In this document: positions 1 to 9,297 of the stretch, one piece after another
Layout: each line of letters opens with the position of its first letter
Numbering within the stretch: the first letter of the stretch is position 1
Assembly (NCBI GenBank): GCA_963575745.1
Contig: CAUYUJ010015948.1
Span: forward strand, 1,083,181-1,147,180
Length of the DNA: 64,000 bases
DNA from: Prorocentrum cordatum
Lineage: Eukaryota; Sar; Dinophyceae; Prorocentrales; Prorocentraceae
Direction of reading: 5' to 3'
Made by a program: the position numbers and the translations under genes
Notes under the pieces: model-generated
Database searches by the model: none
What the model was told of the DNA's origin: nothing
What the model saw: the letters and a program-made list of their open reading frames with translations, nothing else

Positions 1-85
1 ATCTCCCGGGGATGATACCCCTCAACCTACGAATGCTTCCTCGTTCTCCTACCGTTCTCTAACCCCTTCCTCCGCCTCGTCCTTC

Positions 86-98
86 TACACACACACAC

Positions 99-134
<36 letters not shown>

Positions 135-174
135 CCTGTCTCTTTTTTTTTGTTTCTCTCTCTCTCTCTCTCTC
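86..174. repeat. AC then CT dinucleotide microsatellite
   Basis: A short AC run is followed by a long CT run, broken by a T9 tract near 144-152. Arg-Glu repeat frames on the opposite strand are a by-product of this repeat. Confidence 0.95.
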
Positions 175-842
175 CTGCACATCCAGCATACTGGTACTTG
201 GCCTGACGTGCCCCCCCTCCGACTTGCCGAACATCTGGAGAACTCGTCTTTCATCCCAGACAGCTCTCCTGTGCCCCCAAGGCCCACAACGGGCCTCGAG
301 GCATCCACCCTGAAAGACACAGCCGCCACGATCTTCTAACGACGCCACATGACTCCCCCCAAACCCAGGCAATTCCAGTGGGGGTCACCACCAAGGTGGT
401 CGCACCCCCTCGATAAGAAGGACCCCCCACGACCCAATAATTCCCCTCGAGCCCTCTCCAAACGCCACAAACCTCCTCGACCCTTCAACCTCGATCCTCA
501 GGAGCTGGCGACGGGCCTCGTTTAAGAGGTCGGAGCACATTTCTCTTTGTTCGGCGATGAACCCCCCACTGGCGGCGCCTCCTGCGCCGCCCCTGCCGCT
601 CTTCGCGCGCAAATAAAGACCCAGCGCGGGCCCAAACAAATACACGCGGACCTCTGGCATCTTAGACTTGTGCCACGAAACCTTCTTCGACCAAGGGGGA
701 CCCGCCTTGCACCAACGATTGGCATGAAAGGAACGGATCCTGGGGGAAACTGGTCCTGCATCCCAGAGGCTCGGTCCGGGGAGGCGGCGTACCACGGCCC
801 GCAAACGTAGAAAGCTTCCAAGACCCGCTTCCTTCAGGTCGG

Positions 843-1003
843 GTGTTGCTAGAAGTACCCCTGGCCCAAGGTACCCCCAGGATTCTCGGGGGTGGCCCAG
901 GCGGCCTCCAGGGCACCCCTCACGAGGCCCAGAGGACCCCAGGGGCTCCAACCTGGAGCAAAAAGCTGGGGGCACCTTGGGCCAGGGGCACTTCTAGCAA
1001 CAT
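843..1003. repeat. Short fold-back inverted repeat
   Basis: About 29 bases at 843-871 reappear as their reverse complement at 975-1003 with roughly one mismatch. They enclose about 100 bp of GC-rich sequence. The structure could form a hairpin of about 160 nt. No coding content is seen in it. Confidence 0.75.
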
Positions 1004-1621
1004 CCGATCAGGGCGAGCAAAACATGATCCGCTCCGGAGGTCGGAATGCGCCGACGAGGGGGGTCGGGAAGAAGGTTACCGCATCACGGCTCAAAACGTG
1101 TGGGTGGACGAAGGGGGGTCCAGGGAACGCATTGAAAGACGAGGGATAATCAGAAGGAGAAGAAGAGTGATAATAAAAATAAGCAAGCTTACCAGCAAGA
1201 CACATGACACGAACAATCCCAATCATAACAACATTAACCAACCCACAAAACATAATAATCATGCGGAGACGGCGAAAACTCTCACTCTTGGGTTAAGTAC
1301 GAATGCCGCTACATGATGCAACACGAGAGACTTATACTGAACATCACCGAACAATCGTAATACTACGGCTAGTAACACCACGATCATACAACTGATATTA
1401 ATACACATAATGGACAGACGACGTGGGCATGGCGTCGAAGAGATCGTATGGCCCCGGTCATGGTGTCCAGACGCCCCCGAGTCCTCCCGTGGGCGTCCCC
1501 GACGGGGACGACGGCGTGGCCGTGCAGGCCTTCGGCGCCGAAGGGCGACTTCGGCGCCAGCTTCTCCATGTCCGCCTCCGCGCGCTGGGCGGGGGCGGAA
1601 AGATACGGGGGCCAAAGGCAA

Positions 1622-1775
1622 GGGGGGGGGCCAGAGAGGCACGGGGGTGGAGAAGCACGAGGCAGAGAAGGGGGAGGGGTCCTCGGAGGCCACGTCTGCT
1701 TCGCGATGGTGGGGGGCCAGAGAGGCACGGAGGTGGAGAGGCACGGGGGGGGCAGAGAAAGGGGACGGGTCCTGA
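1622..1775. repeat. Purine-rich tandem duplication, about 89-bp period
   Basis: A GGCCAGAGAGGCACGG-led segment at about 1622-1685 is repeated with changes at about 1711-1775. It is G-rich on the plus strand, and no gene is associated with it. Confidence 0.7.
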
Positions 1776-2042
1776 AACCTCCAGTCGTGCAGCGTCGACC
1801 GGTTTTGGGTCGCCACATTGAACAATCGGAAGGGGGGTGATGGAGGCGGTGGAAAGGGAGAGAGGAGGAGGCAGAGGATGTATGATGAGGAGCAGGGGCA
1901 GGAGGGCGGATGGAGGGAGGAAGGGGAGAGCAATGAGGCCGACCAGCCGAGGAACGTTATCAGGGCGGCCGACCTCCTGCTGAGGGCCCGAGCCTGCCTT
2001 CGACGCATTGCACAGCACGACGGTAATCGAACATATCCATAG

Positions 2043-2235
2043 ATCATTCCTCGAGCTAGGCGCGGCCACCATTCAACATGCATGAGACGGACGATCTCCT
2101 TTTTCACGAGGACGCGTCCTTACTCAGGACGAGGTGCACTTGAGACTATATAATGCTGAGCTTGCTTGGCAGCAATGGAAAACGACCCGGGCCCGGATCA
2201 AATCACCAAATCTGACTGCATAGCATCGGCTCCCA
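2043..2235 (-). repeat. Split direct repeat B2, element 3' end
   Basis: This 193-bp block appears identical to 2382-2574 by eye. In element orientation it is the last repeat. Its outer edge is ATCAT at 2043-2047, joined to the flank CCATAG. Confidence 0.9.
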
Positions 2236-2251
2236 GGGAGGGCAGGGAGGG

Positions 2252-2386
2252 AAGCCTTGAAACCAGAATGGCCGCGAGAGGGGGAGAGAGCAGCAGCACG
2301 AGAGCAGAGGAGAGGAGACGGACGGGGCGTAGCCCCTCTCGCTTGGCCGCTCGACGCGGAGGAAAACTGCATCCAAATATAATCAT
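2252..2386 (-). repeat. Split direct repeat A2
   Basis: A 135-bp block matching 9160-9297 (138 bp), apart from a 3-nt indel and a few substitutions. It is separated from B2 by a 16-bp GGGAGG-rich spacer (2236-2251) and abuts B1 at the ATCAT core, 2382-2386. Confidence 0.88.
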
Positions 2387-2574
2387 TCCTCGAGCTAGGC
2401 GCGGCCACCATTCAACATGCATGAGACGGACGATCTCCTTTTTCACGAGGACGCGTCCTTACTCAGGACGAGGTGCACTTGAGACTATATAATGCTGAGC
2501 TTGCTTGGCAGCAATGGAAAACGACCCGGGCCCGGATCAAATCACCAAATCTGACTGCATAGCATCGGCTCCCA
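2382..2574 (-). repeat. Split direct repeat B1
   Basis: Internal copy of the 193-bp B repeat, directly after the recombinase end in element orientation. In split-direct-repeat elements the B1/A2 junction serves as template for restoring both ends during reverse transcription; that role is family knowledge. Confidence 0.88.
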
Positions 2575-2632
2575 CCCCCAATTCAGTTGTCATTGGGTGG
2601 GCGGGCTGGGAAGGAAAAAGAAGAAAGAGAGA

Positions 2633-3775
2633 TCAGCTCGGCACACGATTCGAGCAGGCGGCGCGAGAAACGAGGTGCCGAAGATCCGCCGCCGGAAAAC
2701 GGGCGGCCCGTTGGCGGGCGGCGGCAGGCACGGCGGCTCGTTGTCGCAAGAGCGAGCCGTGCTTCTCATAGACGCGCACGGACTCTCGTGCGCGCCATCT
2801 CCCACGCTGCTGGATCTGATCAAGACTACGCAACTGCTCTAGAGCGTCATGCGAGGGGCCCCCGTGCCGAAGCTGACGAGGCACGGAGAAGACGTGGCAC
2901 ATACCTTGGGCGGAGGCAGCGCTTCGCACGAGCCTCTCGTATGCACTGAGATTCAGAGGGGCAAAAAGCTTGGCGGCGTCTGCGCGGCCCTTGCGCAGGG
3001 CGAGCAGCGCTGCGGGCACATGTCGTCTGAGAGGGACAGGCGTGCCAACGACGACAGCGCGGTCAAACTAATTTGTCTTGGACGGCACACCGCCCGTGAG
3101 AGGCGCGATGATGATCGAGACTTGGCCGCCAGCGCTGCCGTGGACATCGCCAGCGGTGACGGCGAGCACTTCGCTGGGGCGCAGGCACAGGTCGAACTGG
3201 ACTGTCATGGCCACGGCGGCGAGGGCCCCCAACGTGGAGCGCTCCGCGAGGGCTCCCATGCAGACGATCACCGCGTCGAAGGGGGCCGGCATCCTGGGAT
3301 GCCGTGGCAACTTGGCAGACCAGCCCGCCAGGGCATCTTTTGAGCGCACAAAGTGAGGCACGGCCACAGCCCATCCTCTGAGACGAGCAAGTCCGTAGAG
3401 AGCGTTACGTGCCATGTACTGAGGAGATCCAGAGAAGAAAAGGTGCTCGATGTACAAGTTCATCGACGTGTCGGCATTCTCTGGCTTGCCAAAGAGATGA
3501 CGCTGGCGACGAGCCCAGGCCTCAAAGTCGGCGACGGCTTGCTGATACTTTGTCAGAGTCGCCGGTCGCAACGAAGCCGTCCCCAAGAAATCGCCAGGTG
3601 GCACTCGGCGGGCTTGTCGCTGTTGCTCGGCGCGATCCACTGCCGCCGCCGCCCGCTTCGGCGCTCCGCTGCCCGTGCCCGGCGGCCCCGCGCTTGGCCC
3701 CCGCCTGGGGGCGGGGCAGCGCTGCGGGGCACGCCGGCCGCCCGAGGGGCGGGGGCGCGGGTCGAGCGCGGAGGC
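2633..3775 (-). pseudogene. Tyrosine recombinase (DIRS-type), one in-frame stop
   Basis: Member of the phage-integrase-like tyrosine recombinases, which would insert the circular DNA copy of the element. The N-terminal core-binding part includes LTKYQQAVADFEAW (around 3510-3560). Catalytic features come in order. The first Arg is in LCLRPSEVL (about 3164-3190), LRHGGPSHD (about 2841-2872) is the box-II Arg region, and GRW then the nucleophile Tyr in VRVYEKHG are at about 2760-2802. A TAG at 3068-3070 cuts the frame between the first Arg and box II. Both halves are in the same frame, so one nonsense change is enough to explain the break. No ATG is obvious near the start; the frame opens after a TGA at 3776-3778, in the same frame as the upstream pol ORF. 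The N-terminal limit is therefore uncertain. Confidence 0.85.
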
Positions 3776-5848
3776 TCAGGCGGCTCGCCAAGGGGGCCTG
3801 AACCTCCGCGGGCAGAGCGGGGCGCCGGGGGCGCGGCGGCGGACCTCGCCCGACGCGGCTGCCAGGACGCCATCCCAAATCGCGAGGTCTCCCGGCGTGG
3901 CTCGGCCATAGGCGGACTCCGGGGCGGAGAGCGAGGCGATGCGCACAAGCTCTCGGCACCACTCTGGGAGGTGCGCGCCAGCCAAGGTAGTCCGCCAAAC
4001 CCACCCTCTCGTCGGATGGCGAACTTCGCCCTGAAGAACTTCACGGCGTGGTTGGCAGCGCTGGCACCGGCGGCCCAGCAGCTCTAGGTTCGGCAGCGTG
4101 CCGGCGACCGCCCCTGGCTTCTTGAAGGGGGCCCCGAAGCGGCAGGAGTCGTAGACGACCTTGCCTGGCTTGCGGTGGCGGAGCTCCCTCTCCAGGGGCG
4201 CCCAGCGCCAGACTCGGCTGGGGCCAGGGTTCTCCGGGAGGACGAAGATGTTCAGCTTCCTGCAGAGCTTGAGCACCCGCACGGCGAAGCTGACGAGAGC
4301 GAGGTCTGCCGGGCGTGGAGGCCGGTTGCCTCCAGCCGGCGCCCAGTGGGCACACGGAAGGCCAATGTGTATGCACCAAAAGCGGCGCTGAGCAATCCAA
4401 GCCAAGACAGCGTTACGGACGTCAGGATGAGTGAGGTCATGATGCTTGCCGTTTGCGATGTCCAGAGGGCAGGCGATGCGAAACCCGGCCTCGTGGAAGG
4501 CCCCTGACAAGTTTGCACCTCCAGCAAATCGCTCCAAGAAGCTGGCACGGCCTGGCCGCTGGCCCCGCGGGGCCTGAGACGAAGACCCTGAGGAGCGCCA
4601 TTGACGAGGCCCACTGCGTGCCCGAGGAGGAGCCGAAGAGCTTGATGACCCAGCCTGGGGACCTCGACTCGCCGATGATGCTGATGGCCTGACCCGTGAC
4701 GCCCAAGAAGCCGAGGAAGCTGAGGGCCCAGCCTGGGGTCGCTGATAAGCCGATGTACCTGGAGACCCAGTCTGAGGCGAGTGACCCGCTGAAGAGCTTG
4801 ACGACTCAATCTGTGAACAAAAACCTATACGTGATCTCGATGAGGTGGAGCATGATGGAGGAGGGGGAGGACAGGATGGGAGAACAGACTCAGCTGGGAT
4901 GGTAGAGAGGATGATCCCTCGTGCGAGGTCCTCGCTCCACTGTCCCGTGCAACCAATAGGTTTCTCTCCAAGCCCTGGCGGCCTGGAGACGCGGCTCGGC
5001 GACGGCCGAGTCGCGAAGGCAACGCTGGTGATGAGGGGCTCGGGCTCCACAGGCCCGAGGCATGGAGGGCTGCCGCTGGCCCTCGCGACAGGAGCGCACC
5101 GGCTGGGCGCTGGCGGGCAGACTCTGAAGCCGACCCCGCGGATCCAGCCAGGTGGAAGTTCACAGCGGTCCGCGGCTCGGCTCCCCCAGTCAGCAACGTT
5201 CACGCATCCTGGAACGTGACGCACCCGCCACGTGATCTCGCCGCCTAGCTGCAGGGCGCTGGCCCGACGACATTGTGCTAGGAGCTCTCGATTGCTGGCG
5301 CGGGCGTTCTCGAACGACAAGACGCTGGACAAGTTGTCCGAGAGGCTCAGCAGCTCGGCCCCGCGGCAGTTGACCTGGCGCGCGGCTGCGCCCAGCCCGA
5401 TCACCGAGGCGCGGGCCTCCAGGCTGTGGGCGCGGCCGGGATGGCGCCGCGCGCCGCGGAAGGCCTCGGCCCACCGCCGCGGGTCGATCAGCTCGGGAGG
5501 CAGACCGGGCGGGGGGCGGCCCACCTCCATCTCCTGGCGCCGGCGGCGGGCACGCGCCTGCCTGCGGGGGCGTCCCGCATCGGCGGCGCCGAGCTCGTCG
5601 TAGTACAGGTCGGAGACGTCGGCCAGCCCCGCGGCGAGGCCCAGGTAGGCGTCCCTGTCGGGGTCGCCCGCGGCCTCGACCTCGCTGAAGCGCTGCCTCT
5701 CGCGCCGCCGCGACACGCCGAGGACCTCGTGTCCGAAGAGCTCGGCCTCGCAGACGGCGCACCCCAGCATCGAACTGTCGCTGGTGTAGGACACCGGCGC
5801 AGGGGGTCGGCGCAGGTCCACTTGGCCGAGAAACGAGGCCAGCAGCAC
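3776..5848 (-). CDS. Pol segment: RNase H plus methyltransferase-like domain
   Basis: A long open frame of about 690 codons continuing pol after a frameshift. RNase H comes first: Asp in YTSDSSMLG (about 5766-5791), Glu in SLEARASVIG (about 5400-5428), Asp in LLSLSDNLSSV (about 5321-5356), then HVPGCVNVADWGSR (about 5187-5219). A Ser/Pro/Ala-rich linker (about 4550-5080) follows. The C-terminal third resembles a cytosine-C5 methyltransferase fold: FLERFAGG (about 4520-4545), LDI, GLPCAHW in place of Pro-Pro-Cys, LPENPG (about 4211-4240), YDSCRFG and CQRC. Whether it methylates DNA is unknown; the motifs are divergent. The frame reaches upstream to about 5848 without an ATG, so expression would need a frameshift or fusion with the RT frame. 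It ends in TGA just before the recombinase frame. Confidence 0.82.
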   Translation of the reverse strand: MLLASFLGQVDLRRPPAPVSYTSDSSMLGCAVCEAELFGHEVLGVSRRRERQRFSEVEAAGDPDRDAYLGLAAGLADVSDLYYDELGAADAGRPRRQARARRRRQEMEVGRPPPGLPPELIDPRRWAEAFRGARRHPGRAHSLEARASVIGLGAAARQVNCRGAELLSLSDNLSSVLSFENARASNRELLAQCRRASALQLGGEITWRVRHVPGCVNVADWGSRAADRCELPPGWIRGVGFRVCPPAPSRCAPVARASGSPPCLGPVEPEPLITSVAFATRPSPSRVSRPPGLGEKPIGCTGQWSEDLARGIILSTIPAESVLPSCPPPPPSCSTSSRSRIGFCSQIESSSSSAGHSPQTGSPGTSAYQRPQAGPSASSASWASRVRPSASSASRGPQAGSSSSSAPPRARSGPRQWRSSGSSSQAPRGQRPGRASFLERFAGGANLSGAFHEAGFRIACPLDIANGKHHDLTHPDVRNAVLAWIAQRRFWCIHIGLPCAHWAPAGGNRPPRPADLALVSFAVRVLKLCRKLNIFVLPENPGPSRVWRWAPLERELRHRKPGKVVYDSCRFGAPFKKPGAVAGTLPNLELLGRRCQRCQPRREVLQGEVRHPTRGWVWRTTLAGAHLPEWCRELVRIASLSAPESAYGRATPGDLAIWDGVLAAASGEVRRRAPGAPLCPRRFRPPWRAA

Positions 5849-7485
5849 AGCGGAGCTCCGTCAGCACGTTGGACGGCAGGCGGGAGACGCCCTCCATAGG
5901 GCCTGACTCGAGGTAGGCGTAGGACTCGCCCAGTACGCTGAGGGCGGGCCGCATGATGCTGAAGTAGTGCACGATGTGTCCGAGCAGCCTCCTGACCTGC
6001 CAGCGTGCGAGCCTTGGCCTGCGTAAAACCTCGTGTAGGCCAAGGTACAGGCGCCATGCGCGCCGTGACGTGTGACGAAGGCGGCCGTGCGGGCCATCGA
6101 ACTCGAGGCCGAGGATGCCCTGCGACGAGGTGGCGTACTGCAACTCGTGCCAGCGGAGCCCCCTCTTGTCCAGCTCGTCCGTCGCGGCGCCGAGGCGCTG
6201 GTCGAGCTCGCCGGCGTCCAAGGAGATGAGGTTAGCGTTGTCGACGTAGGGCGCATGAGCAGCCCCCCCGTTCAGCAAGGAGGGCGGCTTGCCCTTGTCC
6301 AGGCACCAGGAGTCCCTGTCCCCGAAGACGGTGTCCATGGTGTCGATCAAGACCTCTTGGCAAATCCACAAGGCCCATGACCATCCCATGGGCAAGGCCT
6401 CGAAGCAGGGCCAGACACGGGAGTCGGGGCTGATGTCGACGCAGCGGCCGAGCTCCTCGTCGTAGAGCTGGGTCACCCCCAGCTCGCCAGCGTCCATCTC
6501 GATGTCGAAGCACATCCAGGAACCCCAGGCCGGGTGGCGGAACTGGTAGAAGCCGTCCTGCAGGTCCACAGAGCCCGCCACCAGGTCGCCCCCGGTCGTC
6601 AGGATGTCCAGGTCGTCGGGGCTGAGGTCGGTGGCGTCCACGAGGTTGATCGCCGCGAGCGCCTCTCCTGAGGCCAGCGCGGTCTTGGGGGGGAGGCGCC
6701 GCCACTGGCTGGCCTGCTGGGCGTCCAGCACCACCCTCTGATCACCGTTCTTCTTTCGCACGAAGAAGGCAGAGATGCAGGACTTCCGACGGGCCCGCGC
6801 TCCAGAGAGCCCTCGGAGAGCCAGCGCGCGACGAAAGGCCACGAGCGGCGGGCGCGTGCCGCGCCGGCGCGGGTCGAGCTGCGGGTCCCAGTACGGCTGC
6901 ACCAGCGGCTCGTCCTCTGGCAGCTCGGAGAGTGGGCGGACGACGGTCGCGTCGAAGTTGTCCAGAGCGTCCCTGACGCTCTGGGGGGCCACCTCGTCGA
7001 GCGGCGTGGAGAAATGTTCCTTACGTAGGATATTGAGGCGGCTCGAGTCAAAATCAACCACAGTCGTGGAAGAGTCGAGGCCGCCGTAGACGCCCCTGGT
7101 CTTGAGGAGCTCCTGGAGGGCTCCAGCACCATCCAAGTCGGCGGGCCGATCACCGAAGGCCGCGATCCGACGGCGGACGCGCCTGAGCGCCGACTCTTGA
7201 GCGATGCCGGCACCCCCTGTCCACTGATGGGGGCCGAAGCACGACGTCCCTCCCAGCGCAAGCAGCAGCCATCCCATTGAGGGTCGTGATCGTCTCGATG
7301 GCACGGGCCGAGCGACGATCAGCGGCGGCAGCACGCTGCGCCTTATACCGAGGCAAAGCGGTACGTTCCCCTCGCGGCGGATGCGAGTAGAAGGCCTCCG
7401 TGACGGGAAGCGGGAACAAAGGTGGGGCCCCCCGCGAGGAGGAACCCTCGACGGGGAGGCAGCCGCGGTCCAAGGTGGTGGCCAT
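5846..7485 (-). pseudogene. Pol N-terminus and reverse transcriptase
   Basis: Copies the element RNA into DNA. A likely pol start is the ATG at 7483-7485, about 70 nt after the gag stop. The reading moves to another frame near 7300, which is then open down to about 5846. RT features in order are the fingers motif AFFVRKKNGDQRVVLD, motif A Asp in SVDLQDGFYQF (about 6541-6575), FEALPMGWSWA, and motif C as YVDN (about 6232-6252) instead of YVDD. The following thumb/connection region runs into RNase H, but near 5845 the sense passes to a different frame. There are therefore at least two frame breaks, either mutations or, for the second, possible programmed shifting. I believe YVDN is common in dinoflagellate DIRS elements (memory, unverified). 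Confidence 0.85.
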
Positions 7486-7556
7486 GGTGCCGCGGTGTGC
7501 CGACGGCCGCGGCAGGCGGTGCCGCGGCCGTGGGGGGCTCGGCGGCCCCCGGCTTG

Positions 7557-8742
7557 CTAACCAGCGCCAGCCGGCCCAGCCCGGGCCTTGCCTTTCGGCT
7601 TGGCCTTGGGGCGCCGGGGCCTGGCCTCGTCCTTCTGCTCGTTGCGGTACTTCTTGTCCTCGTGGTCGGCCTCCTCCCTGTGCGTCCTCTCCTGCTTGAG
7701 GACGGTGCTCCTGGCCTTCTGCTGGTCCGCGACCCACGCGTCGAACTTGGTCGCGACGGCGCCTCCCGAGTCGTCGAGGCGGCTCGACACCATCAGCTCT
7801 AGGCCGTCGAAGGACGGGTGGCGTGGGCAGCGCTTGACCGCCCTCTGGATCTGGAGGCCCCGCTGACTCAGGAGCTCGAAAGAGGCGAGGTTCGAGACAT
7901 CCAGCGCGTCGAACACCAGCGCATGGTGCAGGACCTCTACGATATTCTTCAGCTCCTGGGCCACGGCGCTGGCACGCGAGACCCCCGACTGGGCCACCCA
8001 GAAGCCCCAGTGCGACGAGAGCGAGTGCCCAGACGAGACGACCGCGGCGAGGAACTCGACCAGGGCCTTGGGCCCCTCGAAAGGCCAGTCCTCCACGTCC
8101 ACGCTCTTCAGGAGGGCCACCAGCTGCGCCAAGGAGACGGTCTGAGCGGACGCGCCCGTCTGCGGCAGCACACGGCGGTCCCTGCCAGGCCCAGCCCTCT
8201 CCTCTGCCTTCCAGTCCGGCTCGTCGCTGAGCTGAACGTTCTCGGCGGCGACCCAGCCCTCGGCGTCGGACAGCATCGCGAGCGCCACCGCGTCCCGGCT
8301 GATGAACCTCTCGGCCGAGGTGATCAGCTCCAGGCTCACCTCCTCCCCGAAGTGGTCGCTCGCCGGGTCGGAGACGATCCACCTCGGGACGTCGATCCCG
8401 GCCTGCACCGCGGGGAGGGGGAAGCCCAACACCTTTGCGAATATGCGCCCGTCGCGGCGCAGGTTGGCCAGGTCGGCATCCGAGAGAGCCCCGAACCCGT
8501 AGACCTGGCCTCGAACCCGTGGCGGGAACGCGGCCGCCCGCGGCAGGGCGACCACCAGGTACTCGTCCAGCTTCAAGAGCTAGACCTCGGCGTCGGGTGT
8601 CGCGGCCACCCAATGGCCTGGGGTGGGCGAGGGAGGGGACCAGGAGCACGCGGTGGTGCCACCTGAAGTTCGGGTCGTCGTCGAAGGCGATACAGACCTG
8701 GCTCTCCACGATGTCCAAGGTTTCGGGCTGCGCCCGAGCCAT
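7557..8742 (-). pseudogene. Gag-like structural protein, one frameshift and one stop
   Basis: Probable nucleocapsid/Gag of the element, judged by position and composition; no zinc knuckle is seen. The start is a true ATG at 8740-8742 followed by ARAQPETLDIVESQ. Sense leaves this frame near 8620 and enters another one that meets TAG at 8580-8582, then stays open for about 340 codons to 7557. The body includes FEGPKALVEFLAAVV and a Lys/Arg/Glu-rich charged tail ending in PKAKPKGKARAG, typical of RNA-binding tails. The start codon overlaps the upstream ORF stop as TGATG. The two lesions suggest this copy cannot make full-length Gag without suppression. Confidence 0.75.
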
Positions 8743-9137
8743 CAGCCTCGGATGGACCTAGGCCAGGTCGCCGAGCCTGCCCCGCCGTCGACTGCTGGGC
8801 GCGCTGGCGCCCGAGTGGTGAACCCGTGCAGCAGGGCCGCGACGGGCGCGCAGATCGCCAGCGCCGCGACGGCGCACAGCACGCCCAGGACCCAGCCCAG
8901 CCCCAGCCACGAGACCCAGCCCAGCGAAGCCGGAGCGGGGGCTGGGCAGGCCAGCTCAGGGCAGGGCCGCGGGTCAGGCACCGCCGGGCACGCCACCGCA
9001 GGCGCCGCCGGGCAGTTGCCGCAGGTGACGTTGACCGACCCACAGGGCGGGCAGGCCGGGCAGGCTGGGCAGCGGCTGGCCCAAACCGAAACCAGCGCCG
9101 CGCTCCACGGCCCGAGGGCCGCGAGGGGAAGGGGCAT
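8742..9137 (-). CDS. Small Cys/Pro-rich membrane protein of the retrotransposon
   Basis: About 131 codons from an ATG at 9135-9137 to TGA at 8742-8744. The N-terminal half has repeated Cys-Pro motifs (CPACPACPPCG, CGNCPAAP, CPAV, CPELACPAP). It is followed by a strong hydrophobic segment, GWVLGVLCAVAALAICAPVA, that looks like one transmembrane helix. The open frame extends upstream into A1 with no ATG, so a longer form is possible. The stop overlaps the gag ATG as TGATG, which would suit termination-reinitiation. I recall similar Cys-rich N-termini in dinoflagellate DIRS-type proteins, but function is unknown. Possible roles are membrane anchoring of Gag or metal binding. Confidence 0.6.
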   Translation of the reverse strand: MPLPLAALGPWSAALVSVWASRCPACPACPPCGSVNVTCGNCPAAPAVACPAVPDPRPCPELACPAPAPASLGWVSWLGLGWVLGVLCAVAALAICAPVAALLHGFTTRAPARPAVDGGAGSATWPRSIRG

Positions 9138-9159
9138 CCGGCGCGGCGCTGGCCCATGC

Positions 9160-9297
9160 AAGCCTTGAAACCAGAATGGCCGCGAGAGGGGGAGAGAGCA
9201 GCAGCACGAGAGCAGAGCAGGAGAGGAGACGGACGGGGCGTAGCCCCTTTCGCTTGGCCGCTCGACGCGGAGGAAAACTGCATCCAAAGATAATCAT
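9160..9297 (-). repeat. Split direct repeat A1, element 5' end
   Basis: 138-bp partner of A2 (2252-2386). The outer edge is ATCAT at 9293-9297 followed by host flank GCAACG. In element orientation this lies at the 5' end and should contain or adjoin the promoter, though no core promoter is visible. Confidence 0.88.

Larger units (their letters stand above)
1..2042. other. Repeat-rich region with no supported gene
   Basis: Open frames here are short, overlap on both strands and have biased composition (Pro/Arg/Ser-rich), so I call none of them genes. The stretch holds a CT microsatellite, a short inverted repeat and a tandem duplication, listed separately. The part from 1140 to 1400 is less GC-rich and has no recognisable feature. 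A minus-strand frame around 1400-1590 has moderately normal amino-acid composition, but nothing in it is recognisable. Confidence 0.6.
2043..9297 (-). mobile_element. DIRS/PAT-type tyrosine-recombinase retrotransposon
   Basis: A 7.25-kb element read on the minus strand. From 5' to 3' it has terminal repeat A1, a Cys-rich membrane ORF, Gag, reverse transcriptase, RNase H, a methyltransferase-like domain, a tyrosine recombinase, and then repeats B1-A2-B2. The pattern A1-body-B1-A2-B2 is the split-direct-repeat layout of PAT/Ngaro-type elements, which integrate through a recombinase rather than a DDE integrase. The methyltransferase between RNase H and recombinase fits DIRS/PAT rather than Ngaro. 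All three repeat junctions share the pentamer ATCAT: 9293-9297, 2382-2386 and 2043-2047. This supports recombination of a circle whose junction equals B1/A2. The two B copies look identical and A1/A2 differ slightly, so insertion may be fairly recent. Decay includes at least two in-frame TAG codons and about three frameshifts, so this copy is probably not autonomous. Confidence 0.88.

Noticed and set aside
6232-6252. Treating YVDN alone as proof of a dead RT
   Set aside because: It may be normal for this lineage, so it is reported as a variant, not as damage.
2043-9297. Conventional LTR retrotransposon
   Set aside because: The repeats are split (A1 / B1-A2-B2), there is no DDE integrase, and a tyrosine recombinase is present instead.
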